NCBI RefSeq assembly: GCF_003550065.1
Contig: NZ_QXDC01000002.1
Coordinates: forward strand, 1,236,260 to 1,300,259
Reading direction: 5' to 3'
From: Hephaestia caeni
Lineage (GTDB): Bacteria > Pseudomonadota > Alphaproteobacteria > Sphingomonadales > Sphingomonadaceae
DNA: 64,000 nucleotides
In this document: positions 57,622 to 64,000 of the stretch, piece by piece
Position numbering within the stretch: the first letter of the stretch is position 1
Layout of the letters: each line of letters starts with the position of its first letter
Translations under genes and position numbers: made by a program
Notes under the pieces: generated by a model
The model's input: the letters and a program-made list of their open reading frames with translations, nothing else
The model's database searches: none
What the model was told of the DNA's origin: nothing

Positions 57622-59439
57622 ATGTCCGCATCAAATTCGAACGACAAAGACGGCCGAACGACGAACCTGCGGTCACGCGCCTGGTTCGACAACCTCGCCA
57701 ATGTCGATATGACCGCGCTCTATCTGGAGAGATACCTCAACTATGGGCTTTCGCTCGACGAGCTGCGCTCGGGCAAGCCCATCATCGGCCTCGCGCAAAC
57801 GGGGAGCGATCTCAGCCCATGCAATCGCCATCACCTCGTTCTGGCTGAACGAGTCCGTGAAGGAATCCGTGACGCGGGTGGGATCTGCATCGAATTTCCG
57901 GTGCATCCGATCCAGGAGACCGGCAAGCGGCCGACCGCTGCACTCGACCGTAATCTCTCCTATCTCGGCCTAGTCGAGACACTTTACGGCTATCCTCTCG
58001 ATGGCGTGGTGCTCACCATCGGCTGCGATAAGACGGTGCCGGCGGCGTTGATGGCCGCAGCGACGGTCAACATTCCAGCGATCGCGCTGTCGGTCGGGCC
58101 GATGCTCAACGGCTGGCACAAGGGCGAGCGCACCGGATCAGGCACCATCGTCTGGAAGGCGCGCGAACTGCTCGCCAAAGGCGAGATCGACGATGCCGGC
58201 TTTATCGAGCTGGTCGCCTCCTCGGCGCCTTCGACGGGCTATTGTAACACGATGGGCACCGCCACGACGATGAACTCGCTGACCGAGGCTCTGGGGATGT
58301 CGTTGCCGGGCTCGGCTGCAATTCCTGCACCCTATCGAGATCGCCAGGAGGTAGCCTATCGGAGCGGCAAACGGATCGTCGATATGGTGCATGAGGATCT
58401 GAAGCCGTCGGACATTATGACGCGCGAGGCATTTCTCAACGCGATCGTGGTCAATTCGGCCATTGGCGGCTCGACCAATGCGCCGATCCATATTGCGGCA
58501 ATCGCACGGTTGACGGGCGTCGACCTGTCGCTTGCCGACTGGCAGGAGTACGGCCACCATGTGCCGTTGCTGGTCAACCTCCAGCCCGCTGGCGAATATC
58601 TCGGTGAGGATTATTACCATGCCGGTGGTGTCCCCGCGGTGGTGGCTCAGCTGATGCGCAAGGGCCTGATCCGCGAGGAAGCGATGACCGCCAATGGCAC
58701 GACCATCGGCGACAATTGTCGTAAAATCACGATCGAGGACCAGCGCGTCATTCGCCCGATCGACGATCCGCTGCGACCGGACGCCGGTTTCATGGTGATG
58801 GGCGGAAATCTCTTCGACGCAGCCATCATGAAGACCAGCGTCATTTCCGAAGACTTCCGCTCCCGCTATCTCTCCAATCCGGACGATCCGAATGCTTTCG
58901 AGGGCTCCGCGGTGGTGTTCGACGGACCGGAAGACTATCACGCTCATATCGACGATCCGGCTCTCGACATCACCACCGACACGATCATGTTCATGCGCGG
59001 CTGCGGCCCAATCGGCTATCCGGGCTCGGCCGAGGTCGTGAACATGCGAGCGCCGGCTTACCTCATTCGAGACGGTGTTCACGCACTTCCCTGTATCGGC
59101 GACGGGCGGCAGTCGGGCACCAGCGGCAGCCCCTCTATTCTCAATGTTGCGCCCGAAGCAGCGGCCGGAGGCAATCTCGCGCTGCTGCGCAATGGCGACC
59201 GCGTGCGCGTCGATCTCGCCAAAGGGCGTGTCGATATGCTGGTAGCCGAAGAAGAGATTACGGCACGGCGACGGCAACTCGAAGCCGATGGTGGTTATCG
59301 CTACCCCGAGTCACAAACGCCCTGGCAGGCCATCCAGCGGGCGTTGGTCGGTCAAATGGACACCGGCGCGATCCTGGAAGGATCGGAACGCTTCCAACGG
59401 ATCGCGCAGACGATGGGGATCCCGCGCGATAGCCATTGA
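57622..59439 (+). CDS. IlvD/Edd family dehydratase, XylD (xylonate dehydratase)-like
   Basis: 605 residues. Iron-sulfur, Mg2+-dependent dehydratase. [54 protein letters not shown] and [16 protein letters not shown] give the three cluster cysteines and place it in the sugar-acid subgroup; from memory it is closest to Caulobacter XylD, which dehydrates D-xylonate. No other xylose or arabinose gene is nearby. It is directly controlled by fluoride riboswitch 1, an unexpected regulator. Codon use is less GC-extreme than in genes left of 55 kb, as expected for an acquired gene. Confidence 0.92.
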   Translation: MSASNSNDKDGRTTNLRSRAWFDNLANVDMTALYLERYLNYGLSLDELRSGKPIIGLAQTGSDLSPCNRHHLVLAERVREGIRDAGGICIEFPVHPIQETGKRPTAALDRNLSYLGLVETLYGYPLDGVVLTIGCDKTVPAALMAAATVNIPAIALSVGPMLNGWHKGERTGSGTIVWKARELLAKGEIDDAGFIELVASSAPSTGYCNTMGTATTMNSLTEALGMSLPGSAAIPAPYRDRQEVAYRSGKRIVDMVHEDLKPSDIMTREAFLNAIVVNSAIGGSTNAPIHIAAIARLTGVDLSLADWQEYGHHVPLLVNLQPAGEYLGEDYYHAGGVPAVVAQLMRKGLIREEAMTANGTTIGDNCRKITIEDQRVIRPIDDPLRPDAGFMVMGGNLFDAAIMKTSVISEDFRSRYLSNPDDPNAFEGSAVVFDGPEDYHAHIDDPALDITTDTIMFMRGCGPIGYPGSAEVVNMRAPAYLIRDGVHALPCIGDGRQSGTSGSPSILNVAPEAAAGGNLALLRNGDRVRVDLAKGRVDMLVAEEEITARRRQLEADGGYRYPESQTPWQAIQRALVGQMDTGAILEGSERFQRIAQTMGIPRDSH

Positions 59440-59471
59440 CCGACGCGCCGCCCGGCGACATCTTTAGACGC

Positions 59472-59552
59472 GGCAATGGACTCTGCCAGGCCCTAGTGGC
59501 CGAACTGCTCGCAAGGGCTGATGATTCCTACCCTGGTTCGATGGGAGGAATC
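59472..59552 (+). promoter_or_regulatory. fluoride riboswitch (crcB motif) 2, upstream of the membrane protein/ABC ATPase pair
   Basis: P1 GGCA...TGCC around ATGGACTC, hairpin AGGCC-CTAGT-GGCC, GAACT, P3 GCTC-GCAA-GGGC, then the hallmark TGATGATTCCTACC. The masking hairpin is GATTCCT (59523-59529) with AGGAATC (59546-59552), extended by CCC/GGG. The ribosome-binding site GGAGG lies 8 bases before a GTG (59557) that opens only a seven-codon frame, MSLRLQR, ending at 59580; the first longer gene starts 14 bases later. Confidence 0.93.
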
Positions 59553-59593
59553 ACGCGTGTCACTTCGGTTACAGCGTTGACGAGTCGGCCATT

Positions 59594-59806
59594 TTGAGCG
59601 GCTCGTTGGCCATTGCCGTCGTCGCGGGCGCCGTGTTCGCGCCGATCGGCGGACTGACTGCGGGAATCATCACCTATATCGAATATGCCAAGCACCCGCT
59701 GCCCAAGGGCGCGGCCCTAAAGGAAGCGATCCGTAGCGGCGTCGTCGCGGTGTTCGTGCTCATTGCGTTGGCGGCTGTGTTCGGCCTGTTCATGGGATGG
59801 CGATGA
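59594..59806 (+). CDS. small two-helix membrane protein in the fluoride-switch unit
   Basis: 70 residues from a TTG start, the only usable in-frame start. Two hydrophobic segments (about 4-27, LAIAVVAGAVFAPIGGLTAG; about 48-67, SGVVAVFVLIALAAVFGLF) with a short Lys/Glu-containing loop. No family recognised. The ribosome-binding site released by riboswitch 2 serves a tiny leader frame just upstream, so this gene may be translated by reinitiation. Its stop overlaps the ABC ATPase ATG (ATGA), implying the two work together. Confidence 0.68.
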   Translation: MSGSLAIAVVAGAVFAPIGGLTAGIITYIEYAKHPLPKGAALKEAIRSGVVAVFVLIALAAVFGLFMGWR

Positions 59807-60588
59807 GCCGGCCGGCGGCACCGCCCGTGCGGCTCGTCGACGTGCGGACCGAAATCGGCGGGCAGGTGATCCACGATGGCGTCGATCTCGAGGTGAAGCG
59901 GGGCGAAATCCTCGGGCTGGTCGGTGCGTCAGGGGCCGGCAAGTCGGTGCTGCTGCGCAGCATCATCGGCTTGCTCCCGCCAGTAGCCGGCCGCGTCGAG
60001 ATATTCGGACAGGATCTCTATGCTGCGGATGAAGCGACGCTCGGTGCGATCAAGAGCCGTTGGGGCGTGCTGTTCCAGGCCAACGCATTGTTCTCGACGT
60101 TGAGCGTCCTCGAAAACGTCGCTGTGCCACTGCGCGAACACAGCCAGCTAACCGAGCCAATGCTGCTCGCCATCGCCGCGCTCAAGGCGCGCATGTCGGG
60201 ATTGCCGGAGGACGCATTGTTCAAGCTGCCATCGGAACTGTCCGGTGGGTTACAGAAACGCGTCGGCGTTGCTCGCGCGATTGCACTCGACCCCGAGCTC
60301 GTTCTGCTCGACGAGCCAACCGCAGGGCTGGATCCGTTGATGGCGGAACAGATCGATGCCTTGGTCGCTTCACTCGCGCAGACATTGGGGTTGAGCGTTC
60401 TCGTCGTCACGCACGATCTCGATACGCTCTACACGGTCTGTGATCGTGTTGCGGTGCTCGCGGAACAGAGGATCATCGCGGTCGCGCCGGTGCGCGAGCT
60501 TGAGCACACGGATCATCCGTGGTTGCAGGAATATCTGATGGGCAAGCGTACTCGCGCAGGCCAACCGCCGCCCGATACCGGAAGGTAA
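59803..60588 (+). CDS. MlaF-like ABC transporter ATP-binding protein
   Basis: 261 residues from the ATG overlapping the previous stop (another ATG two codons earlier). Walker A GASGAGKSVLLRSI (about 39), Q-loop FQANALFSTLSV, signature LSGGLQKRVGVARAI, Walker B LVLLDEPTAGLDP and the switch His THDLDT. The FQ..ALF.SLTV-like Q-loop and LSGG..KR signature are typical of MlaF/Ttg2A, the lipid-transport ATPase. No MlaE permease or MlaD is in the window; the 70-residue membrane protein is the only partner at hand. Under fluoride riboswitch 2. Confidence 0.88.
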   Translation: MSRPAAPPVRLVDVRTEIGGQVIHDGVDLEVKRGEILGLVGASGAGKSVLLRSIIGLLPPVAGRVEIFGQDLYAADEATLGAIKSRWGVLFQANALFSTLSVLENVAVPLREHSQLTEPMLLAIAALKARMSGLPEDALFKLPSELSGGLQKRVGVARAIALDPELVLLDEPTAGLDPLMAEQIDALVASLAQTLGLSVLVVTHDLDTLYTVCDRVAVLAEQRIIAVAPVRELEHTDHPWLQEYLMGKRTRAGQPPPDTGR

Positions 60589-60614
60589 CGGTCGCGATGA
60601 ACGACTCCACGAAA

Positions 60615-60711
60615 AGGGAATGGCGTCTCCCTCAACCGCCCATTCGGGCTGATGACTCCTACGAAACGCCCGCGTCGACGGTCTTGTCGGACGGGCGACA
60701 TGATGAAGGAG
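60615..60711 (+). promoter_or_regulatory. fluoride riboswitch (crcB motif) 3, upstream of the lipoprotein
   Basis: Compact aptamer: P1 AGGGA...TCCCT around ATGGCGTC, CAACC, P3 GCCC-ATTC-GGGC, hallmark TGATGACTCCTACG. The pseudoknot GGCGTC/GACTCC has one mismatch. CTCCT (60656-60660) can pair with AGGAG (60707-60711), the ribosome-binding site of the ATG at 60718, with an inner stem CGCCCG (60667-60672)/CGGGCG (60692-60697) bringing them together. Confidence 0.92.
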
Positions 60712-60717
60712 ACGCGA

Positions 60718-61092
60718 ATGAGCCTTTACTTAAATGCACCATCGAGCCGCGCTATCGGCGCTGCCCTCCTGTGCAGCCTGCTGTTACTAGCCGGATGCAA
60801 GCAGAAGCAGGCTGTCGACCAGCCTCCCAATGTTGCCGCACCGGTGAAGCTGCCGCCGGCGATCACGAAGAGCCAGTCTTTCAGGTGCAAGGACAATAGT
60901 CTCGTTTATATCGATTTCTTCGCCGATGACCTGTCGCTCAACCTGCGCACCGGCGAAAACGGCGCGATCCATCACCTCATGGCGGCAACGCCTGGCGGCC
61001 CATTTTCCGGGGGCGGCTACACGGTGTCCGGCAGCAGTCAGCAAGTCGAGGTAACTGTCCCCGACCAGAAACCGCAATCGTGCAAATCCTGA
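60718..61092 (+). CDS. small lipoprotein, possibly MliC-like
   Basis: 124 residues. The ATG lies 6 bases after AGGAG. Lipoprotein signal with lipobox LLAGC (cysteine near residue 27: LLCSLLLLAGCKQ). The mature part SFRCKDNSLVYIDFFADDLS ... GGPFSGGGYTVSGSSQQVEV resembles the C-type lysozyme-inhibitor (MliC) pattern of a FxC start, a beta sandwich and a second Cys close to the end (PQSCKS), but the similarity is loose. Anchored in the membrane facing the periplasm. Controlled by fluoride riboswitch 3; the cation-antiporter-like gene follows 64 bp later. Confidence 0.8.
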   Translation: MSLYLNAPSSRAIGAALLCSLLLLAGCKQKQAVDQPPNVAAPVKLPPAITKSQSFRCKDNSLVYIDFFADDLSLNLRTGENGAIHHLMAATPGGPFSGGGYTVSGSSQQVEVTVPDQKPQSCKS

Positions 61093-61156
61093 CCTGGCGT
61101 CCTCGCGGGCCGAGGGCCGCTCGGGAGTCGTTGCATAAATCCGCGGCCGGTATTTG

Positions 61157-62113
61157 ATGACATTTGCGTCAAGCGTTGCAATCGCTTTGGCGGCGGCAAT
61201 CGCTATCTATGGCGCCAGCGTCGTTTTTGTGAATGCAATAGAATGGGTCGGTCGTCGTCTCCGCCTTGGCGAGACGGCCACCGGCGCAATTCTGGCAGCG
61301 TTGGGCACCGCTCTCCCTGAAACGATGATAACGCTGGTCGCCGTCCTGACAGGCGGAGGTCGAACCGGCGATATCGGCATCGGCACCGCACTTGGCGGGC
61401 CGCTGGCACTGAGCACCGCCGGTTATGGGATTTTTGCACTAACCAAGCGAAGATCCGGCCAGACGAATGCCGACGGTTTCTCCACATCGGATCGAAGCCG
61501 ACTGGTTTCCGACCAGATGTGGTTCCTCGCGATGTTCGGCGCACAATTGTTGCTGGGACTCGTAATCTTCCCCGGAAAACGCTGGGCATCTATCGGATTT
61601 TTGATCGCGTATGGCGTTTATGTCTGGCGAACCACTCGCTCCGGAAGTGCGGCTTCCGCCAAGGCGCCTCCAGCACTTTTTCTCGCGCCGGGCCTTCAGA
61701 GGCCTTCGCTGGTCATCGCACTTGTCCAGACCGGTTGCGCGCTTGCTGTTCTAGCGATCGCCTCTCACTTTTTTGTCGACGAACTCGAGCGTCTGGGCAC
61801 GGCACTCAGTCTCGATCAACAGGCCACCGGTCTGTTGTTGTCCCCCCTCGCCACCGAACTTCCCGAAGTGCTGAACACGATCCTCTGGGTGCGGCGCGGC
61901 AAGGCCAAAATGGCCCTGGCCAACATCAGCGGGGCAATGTTGGTCCAGACCGCAATGCCCGCTGCTCTCGGCCTCGGCTTTACAAGCTGGCGGCTGACTT
62001 TAGGTCCGATCATCGCCGGCATCGTCACCATGACGGCAACTTTGCTCGTTCTGGCGGTGATACGGCACGGCGGTCTTACTCCTCCGATTTCGAGCTCGGC
62101 ACGATCAGAATAA
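61157..62113 (+). CDS. Ca2+:cation antiporter (CaCA) family membrane protein
   Basis: 318 residues and about 10 hydrophobic helices. The two inverted alpha-repeats are visible: ATGAILAALGTALPETMITL (about 41-60) and LLLSPLATELPEVLNTI (about 230-246), each with the acidic ion-binding Glu in a G/P-x-A-x-x-PE motif. It exchanges Na+ or H+ for Ca2+ or similar cations. No ribosome-binding site is clear, and no aptamer precedes it, so it is probably read through from the lipoprotein gene under riboswitch 3. Base composition is visibly lower in GC than left of 55 kb. Confidence 0.83.
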   Translation: MTFASSVAIALAAAIAIYGASVVFVNAIEWVGRRLRLGETATGAILAALGTALPETMITLVAVLTGGGRTGDIGIGTALGGPLALSTAGYGIFALTKRRSGQTNADGFSTSDRSRLVSDQMWFLAMFGAQLLLGLVIFPGKRWASIGFLIAYGVYVWRTTRSGSAASAKAPPALFLAPGLQRPSLVIALVQTGCALAVLAIASHFFVDELERLGTALSLDQQATGLLLSPLATELPEVLNTILWVRRGKAKMALANISGAMLVQTAMPAALGLGFTSWRLTLGPIIAGIVTMTATLLVLAVIRHGGLTPPISSSARSE

Positions 62114-62157
62114 ACGGCGCCAAAAGTCGCATGGCATTGACGACGGGAACGCGGCAC

Positions 62158-62529
62158 TCAATCCGAAATGTTGGAGGCGCCCCCGAACGCCAGTCGCGTT
62201 CTGTCACGCGCTTGCAACCACCGCATCGTGTCGGCACGACTGCCCGAGACGAGCTTCGCCCAGCGCAGGTCCCGCAAGGGCTTGCGCTGGTCAGCGGTCC
62301 ACCAGAATTCCTTGACAACGAGTAATGTCCAACTCTTCGGCGGCCGCCTGACGACGGTGCAAGTCTCCATTGTGAAGCTGTGCGTTGCTCCTCCGAAGGT
62401 ATGACGCTCCCATTGCCAGTCGGTATCTGCAATCGACCAACGAGGCTTTTTCAATCCAGCCTGCGGATTGGCCTCGACCACCAGCGCGTCGAACAGTCGG
62501 AAGAAAGCGGGATCACCAAGACTCCTCAT
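62158..62529 (-). CDS. unknown 123-residue protein downstream of the HEAT-repeat gene
   Basis: 123 residues. Its ATG overlaps the stop of the HEAT-repeat gene (ATGA), which is the best evidence that it is real. It contains RLFDALVVEANPQAGLKKPR, WQWERHTFGGATHSF, WWTADQRKPLRDLRWAKLV, rich in Trp, Arg and Thr, with no signal peptide or membrane helix. No family recognised. It shares fluoride riboswitch 4 with the gene before it. Confidence 0.72.
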   Translation of the reverse strand: MRSLGDPAFFRLFDALVVEANPQAGLKKPRWSIADTDWQWERHTFGGATHSFTMETCTVVRRPPKSWTLLVVKEFWWTADQRKPLRDLRWAKLVSGSRADTMRWLQARDRTRLAFGGASNISD

Positions 62530-63362
62530 ACCGCTGTCCCGGCAACACGCTGGCGGATTGCGGCAATCTCTATCGCGAGGCGAATCTCGGCGCCGCGCTC
62601 GAGTTCGATGAGACGCGCACCTGCGCGACGTTGCAGCGACGTTGGCCCAAACCGCAGCACGACGCCCGAGGCCGCCGCCGCGATCATCGAATCCTCGTCG
62701 CCGATGAGTGCTTCGAGCGCCGGTCCAGCCCCGTCGGGCGCGCCGATGTCGAGCAGGACGGCGAGTGCGGCGTGCCGCTGGCGTCGGTGGGTCTCGGTGT
62801 CCGGGTCGATCTCATAGGCGATCGTCAGTAGCAGCGGCTGGGCCGGTGCTCCAATCGCCCGCAAGCCTGCTTCCGCCGCATTGCGGCTAACGTCCTCGGC
62901 GAGCCCAGCGGTCAGAGCTGGGATTGCTTCGGCCCGAACATAGCCGGCGAGCGCCTCGATCACGCCATCTAGATGCGGGCGACCGCAGCCAATCTCGATG
63001 AGCAAATCGAGCGCCCCCTCCGGACAGTGCCGGCCGAGCGCGCGCGCGGCGGCATTGACCGCCGCGTCCTCGCCGGCCCGTTCAACAGGGGAATCGGGAA
63101 AACGCGGGTTGCGGAGGAAATCGATCAGCAATTCGTCCCCGTGAAGCAATCCCAGGGCGCGGGCGGCGAGACAGCGTGGCTGAAAGATGCCGCTGGGTTC
63201 GCGTTCGCGTAGTAACGCACCCAGCGGCTCACGCGCCGCCGGGCCAAGCGCCACCACGGCCAGCATCGCTGCTTCGCCGTCGTGAAGATTGCGCAGCCTT
63301 CCGACGGCCGCTTCGATGTCTTGGTGATCGGTTGTCCGCGTCGATGAGACGGCATCGTACAT
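62526..63362 (-). CDS. HEAT-repeat protein under a fluoride riboswitch
   Basis: 278 residues from the ATG that lies 8 bases after TAGGAG; the in-frame ATG at 63401 falls inside the aptamer. Almost all-helical with repeated 30-residue units: AAMLAVVALGPAAREPLGALL, CLAARALGLLHGDELLIDFL, AVNAAARALGRHCPEGALDLL, and so on (each quoted in part), fitting HEAT/armadillo-like scaffolds such as PBS-lyase repeats. No catalytic motif and no signal peptide, so a cytoplasmic binding protein. First gene of a minus-strand pair. Confidence 0.85.
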   Translation of the reverse strand: MYDAVSSTRTTDHQDIEAAVGRLRNLHDGEAAMLAVVALGPAAREPLGALLREREPSGIFQPRCLAARALGLLHGDELLIDFLRNPRFPDSPVERAGEDAAVNAAARALGRHCPEGALDLLIEIGCGRPHLDGVIEALAGYVRAEAIPALTAGLAEDVSRNAAEAGLRAIGAPAQPLLLTIAYEIDPDTETHRRQRHAALAVLLDIGAPDGAGPALEALIGDEDSMIAAAASGVVLRFGPTSLQRRAGARLIELERGAEIRLAIEIAAIRQRVAGTAV

Positions 63363-63364
63363 TC

Positions 63365-63441
63365 GGTGATCTCCTACCGGGCAATGCTCAGCAGGAGTCA
63401 TCAGCCGGTGGGCCGGCGCTTGCGGAGGACTCCATCTCCGC
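63365..63441 (-). promoter_or_regulatory. fluoride riboswitch (crcB motif) 4, upstream of the HEAT-repeat gene
   Basis: Minus strand: P1 GCGGAG...CTCCGC around ATGGAGTC, linker AAGC, P3 GCCGG-CCCA-CCGGC, hallmark TGATGACTCCTGC. The pseudoknot GGAGTC/GACTCC is a perfect six pairs. CTCCT can alternatively pair with AGGAG in the TAGGAGATCACC ribosome-binding region, 8 bases before the ATG at 63362. Best-formed copy of the four. Confidence 0.94.
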
Positions 63442-63673
63442 TCGCGAGACTAGGCTAATTGCTGCCCGATCGCCAGCGATGAAAAGTTGTGACGGAGACA
63501 AATCAGGGGTGCGCGCCTCTGGGCCGGCCGGTCTCGACTTAAGCGACGCCAGGGCCGTCACTTCGCGAGCCCGCCGCTTGCAGGATGGACGTTTAGGGCA
63601 TTTCACGTTGTCGCGCGCGGTCGTAGTCTCGCGCACCTCGCATAGTCGACGTATCACCAGAATACGCGGTCTC

Positions 63674-64000
63674 TCAGATCCAGTCGCGCCACTTGAACCA
63701 CAGCAGCGGCACGATCACCGACACCAGACATAGCACGAGCGCGAAGGGGTAGCCCCAATGCCAGCCCAATTCGGGCATATATCTGAAATTCATTCCGTAA
63801 ATGCCGACGACAAGCACCGGGGGCACGCCCGCCACCGAGACGACGGTCAGCACCTTGACCACGTCGTTTTGCTCGATGCTGATGAATCCGGTGGCGGCAT
63901 CCTGCAATAATTGGATCCGCTCGGAGAGGCTCACTTCATATTCATCGAGCGACTTGATGTCATCGCGAATGCCATCAAGCCTATCGCGAAGATCGCCCTC
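63674..64000 (-). CDS. CorA-type Mg2+ channel, C-terminal part (cut by window edge)
   Basis: 109 codons are visible. The coiled stalk DGIRDDIKSLDEYEVSLSER is followed by two membrane helices, with the CorA selectivity signature GMN in GIYGMNFRYMPE between them, and the ending FKWRDWI. It imports Mg2+ (or Co2+/Ni2+). The gap 63442-63673 between it and riboswitch 4 shows no gene; its own start and any switch lie beyond 64000. Mg2+ uptake fits a fluoride-stress island because fluoride complexes Mg2+; this link is inference. Confidence 0.93.
   Translation of the reverse strand, partial: EGDLRDRLDGIRDDIKSLDEYEVSLSERIQLLQDAATGFISIEQNDVVKVLTVVSVAGVPPVLVVGIYGMNFRYMPELGWHWGYPFALVLCLVSVIVPLLWFKWRDWI

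Noticed and set aside
61093..61156. Fifth fluoride aptamer before the CaCA antiporter
   Set aside because: The 64-bp gap has GC-rich hairpins and a TGATGACA by chance at the start codon, but no AUGG loop, P3 or YUCCUAC tail.

Overview
The window looks like a chromosomal segment of a sphingomonad-type alphaproteobacterium. The evidence is a high-GC sequence with D/R/A-rich proteins, the tkt-gap-pgk order, zapA-6S RNA-fau synteny, a TonB receptor/tryptophan-halogenase-like/LacI/GH13/GH97 sugar locus, an AstA/AstB/AstD arginine pathway, and many bipartite palindromic intergenic repeats. This is an inference from gene content; no database search was possible.

Layout. 1-3.2 kb: minus-strand central carbon genes tkt, gap and the first 11 codons of pgk. 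3.3-4.9 kb: small coiled-coil protein, zapA, 6S RNA, 5-formyl-THF cyclo-ligase, DUF2842, then tRNA-Asp on the other strand. 5-15.2 kb: AI-2E family permease, then an acyl-CoA block (acyl-CoA synthetase; divergently a crotonase/HAD fusion, amidase, two acyl-CoA dehydrogenases, TesB). 15.3-20.2 kb: GH130, alpha/beta hydrolase, SelO, AstD. 20.3-25.5 kb: bioF-bioD-bioA, MFS exporter, GST. 25.7-28.4 kb: EF-hand protein and an OmpR/EnvZ-type pair. 28.8-36.7 kb: two tandem DUF4139 proteins, dinB, a JmjC/cupin-like protein, esterase, rppH, DUF481 outer-membrane protein. 36.8-40.5 kb: an M20 hydrolase-astA-astB operon. 40.5-41.9 kb: gdhA. 42-53.3 kb: a maltodextrin/starch-type locus with TonB receptor, halogenase-like flavoprotein, LacI regulator and overlapping GH13-GH13-GH97 genes. 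The 12-mer TGAATACGTATG lies upstream of both the receptor and the first amylase, so the LacI protein probably controls both. 53.3-55.1 kb: a 7TM GGDEF protein.

At 55.3 kb the character changes. The 3' half of a tRNA-Arg gene with its terminator, an AT-rich stretch with repeats and a tyrosine recombinase mark the left edge of an integrated element that runs off the window. It carries a broken thermonuclease gene and then four copies of the crcB-motif (fluoride) riboswitch within about 6 kb. They precede (1) a XylD-like IlvD/Edd dehydratase, (2) a two-helix membrane protein plus an MlaF-like ABC ATPase, (3) a small lipoprotein followed by a Ca2+/cation antiporter-like protein, and (4), on the minus strand, a HEAT-repeat protein plus an unknown 123-residue protein. 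A CorA-type Mg2+ channel is cut by the window end. None of the genes seen is crcB or a CLC-F channel. This set of non-exporter genes under repeated fluoride switches on a mobile island is the most unusual feature of the window.
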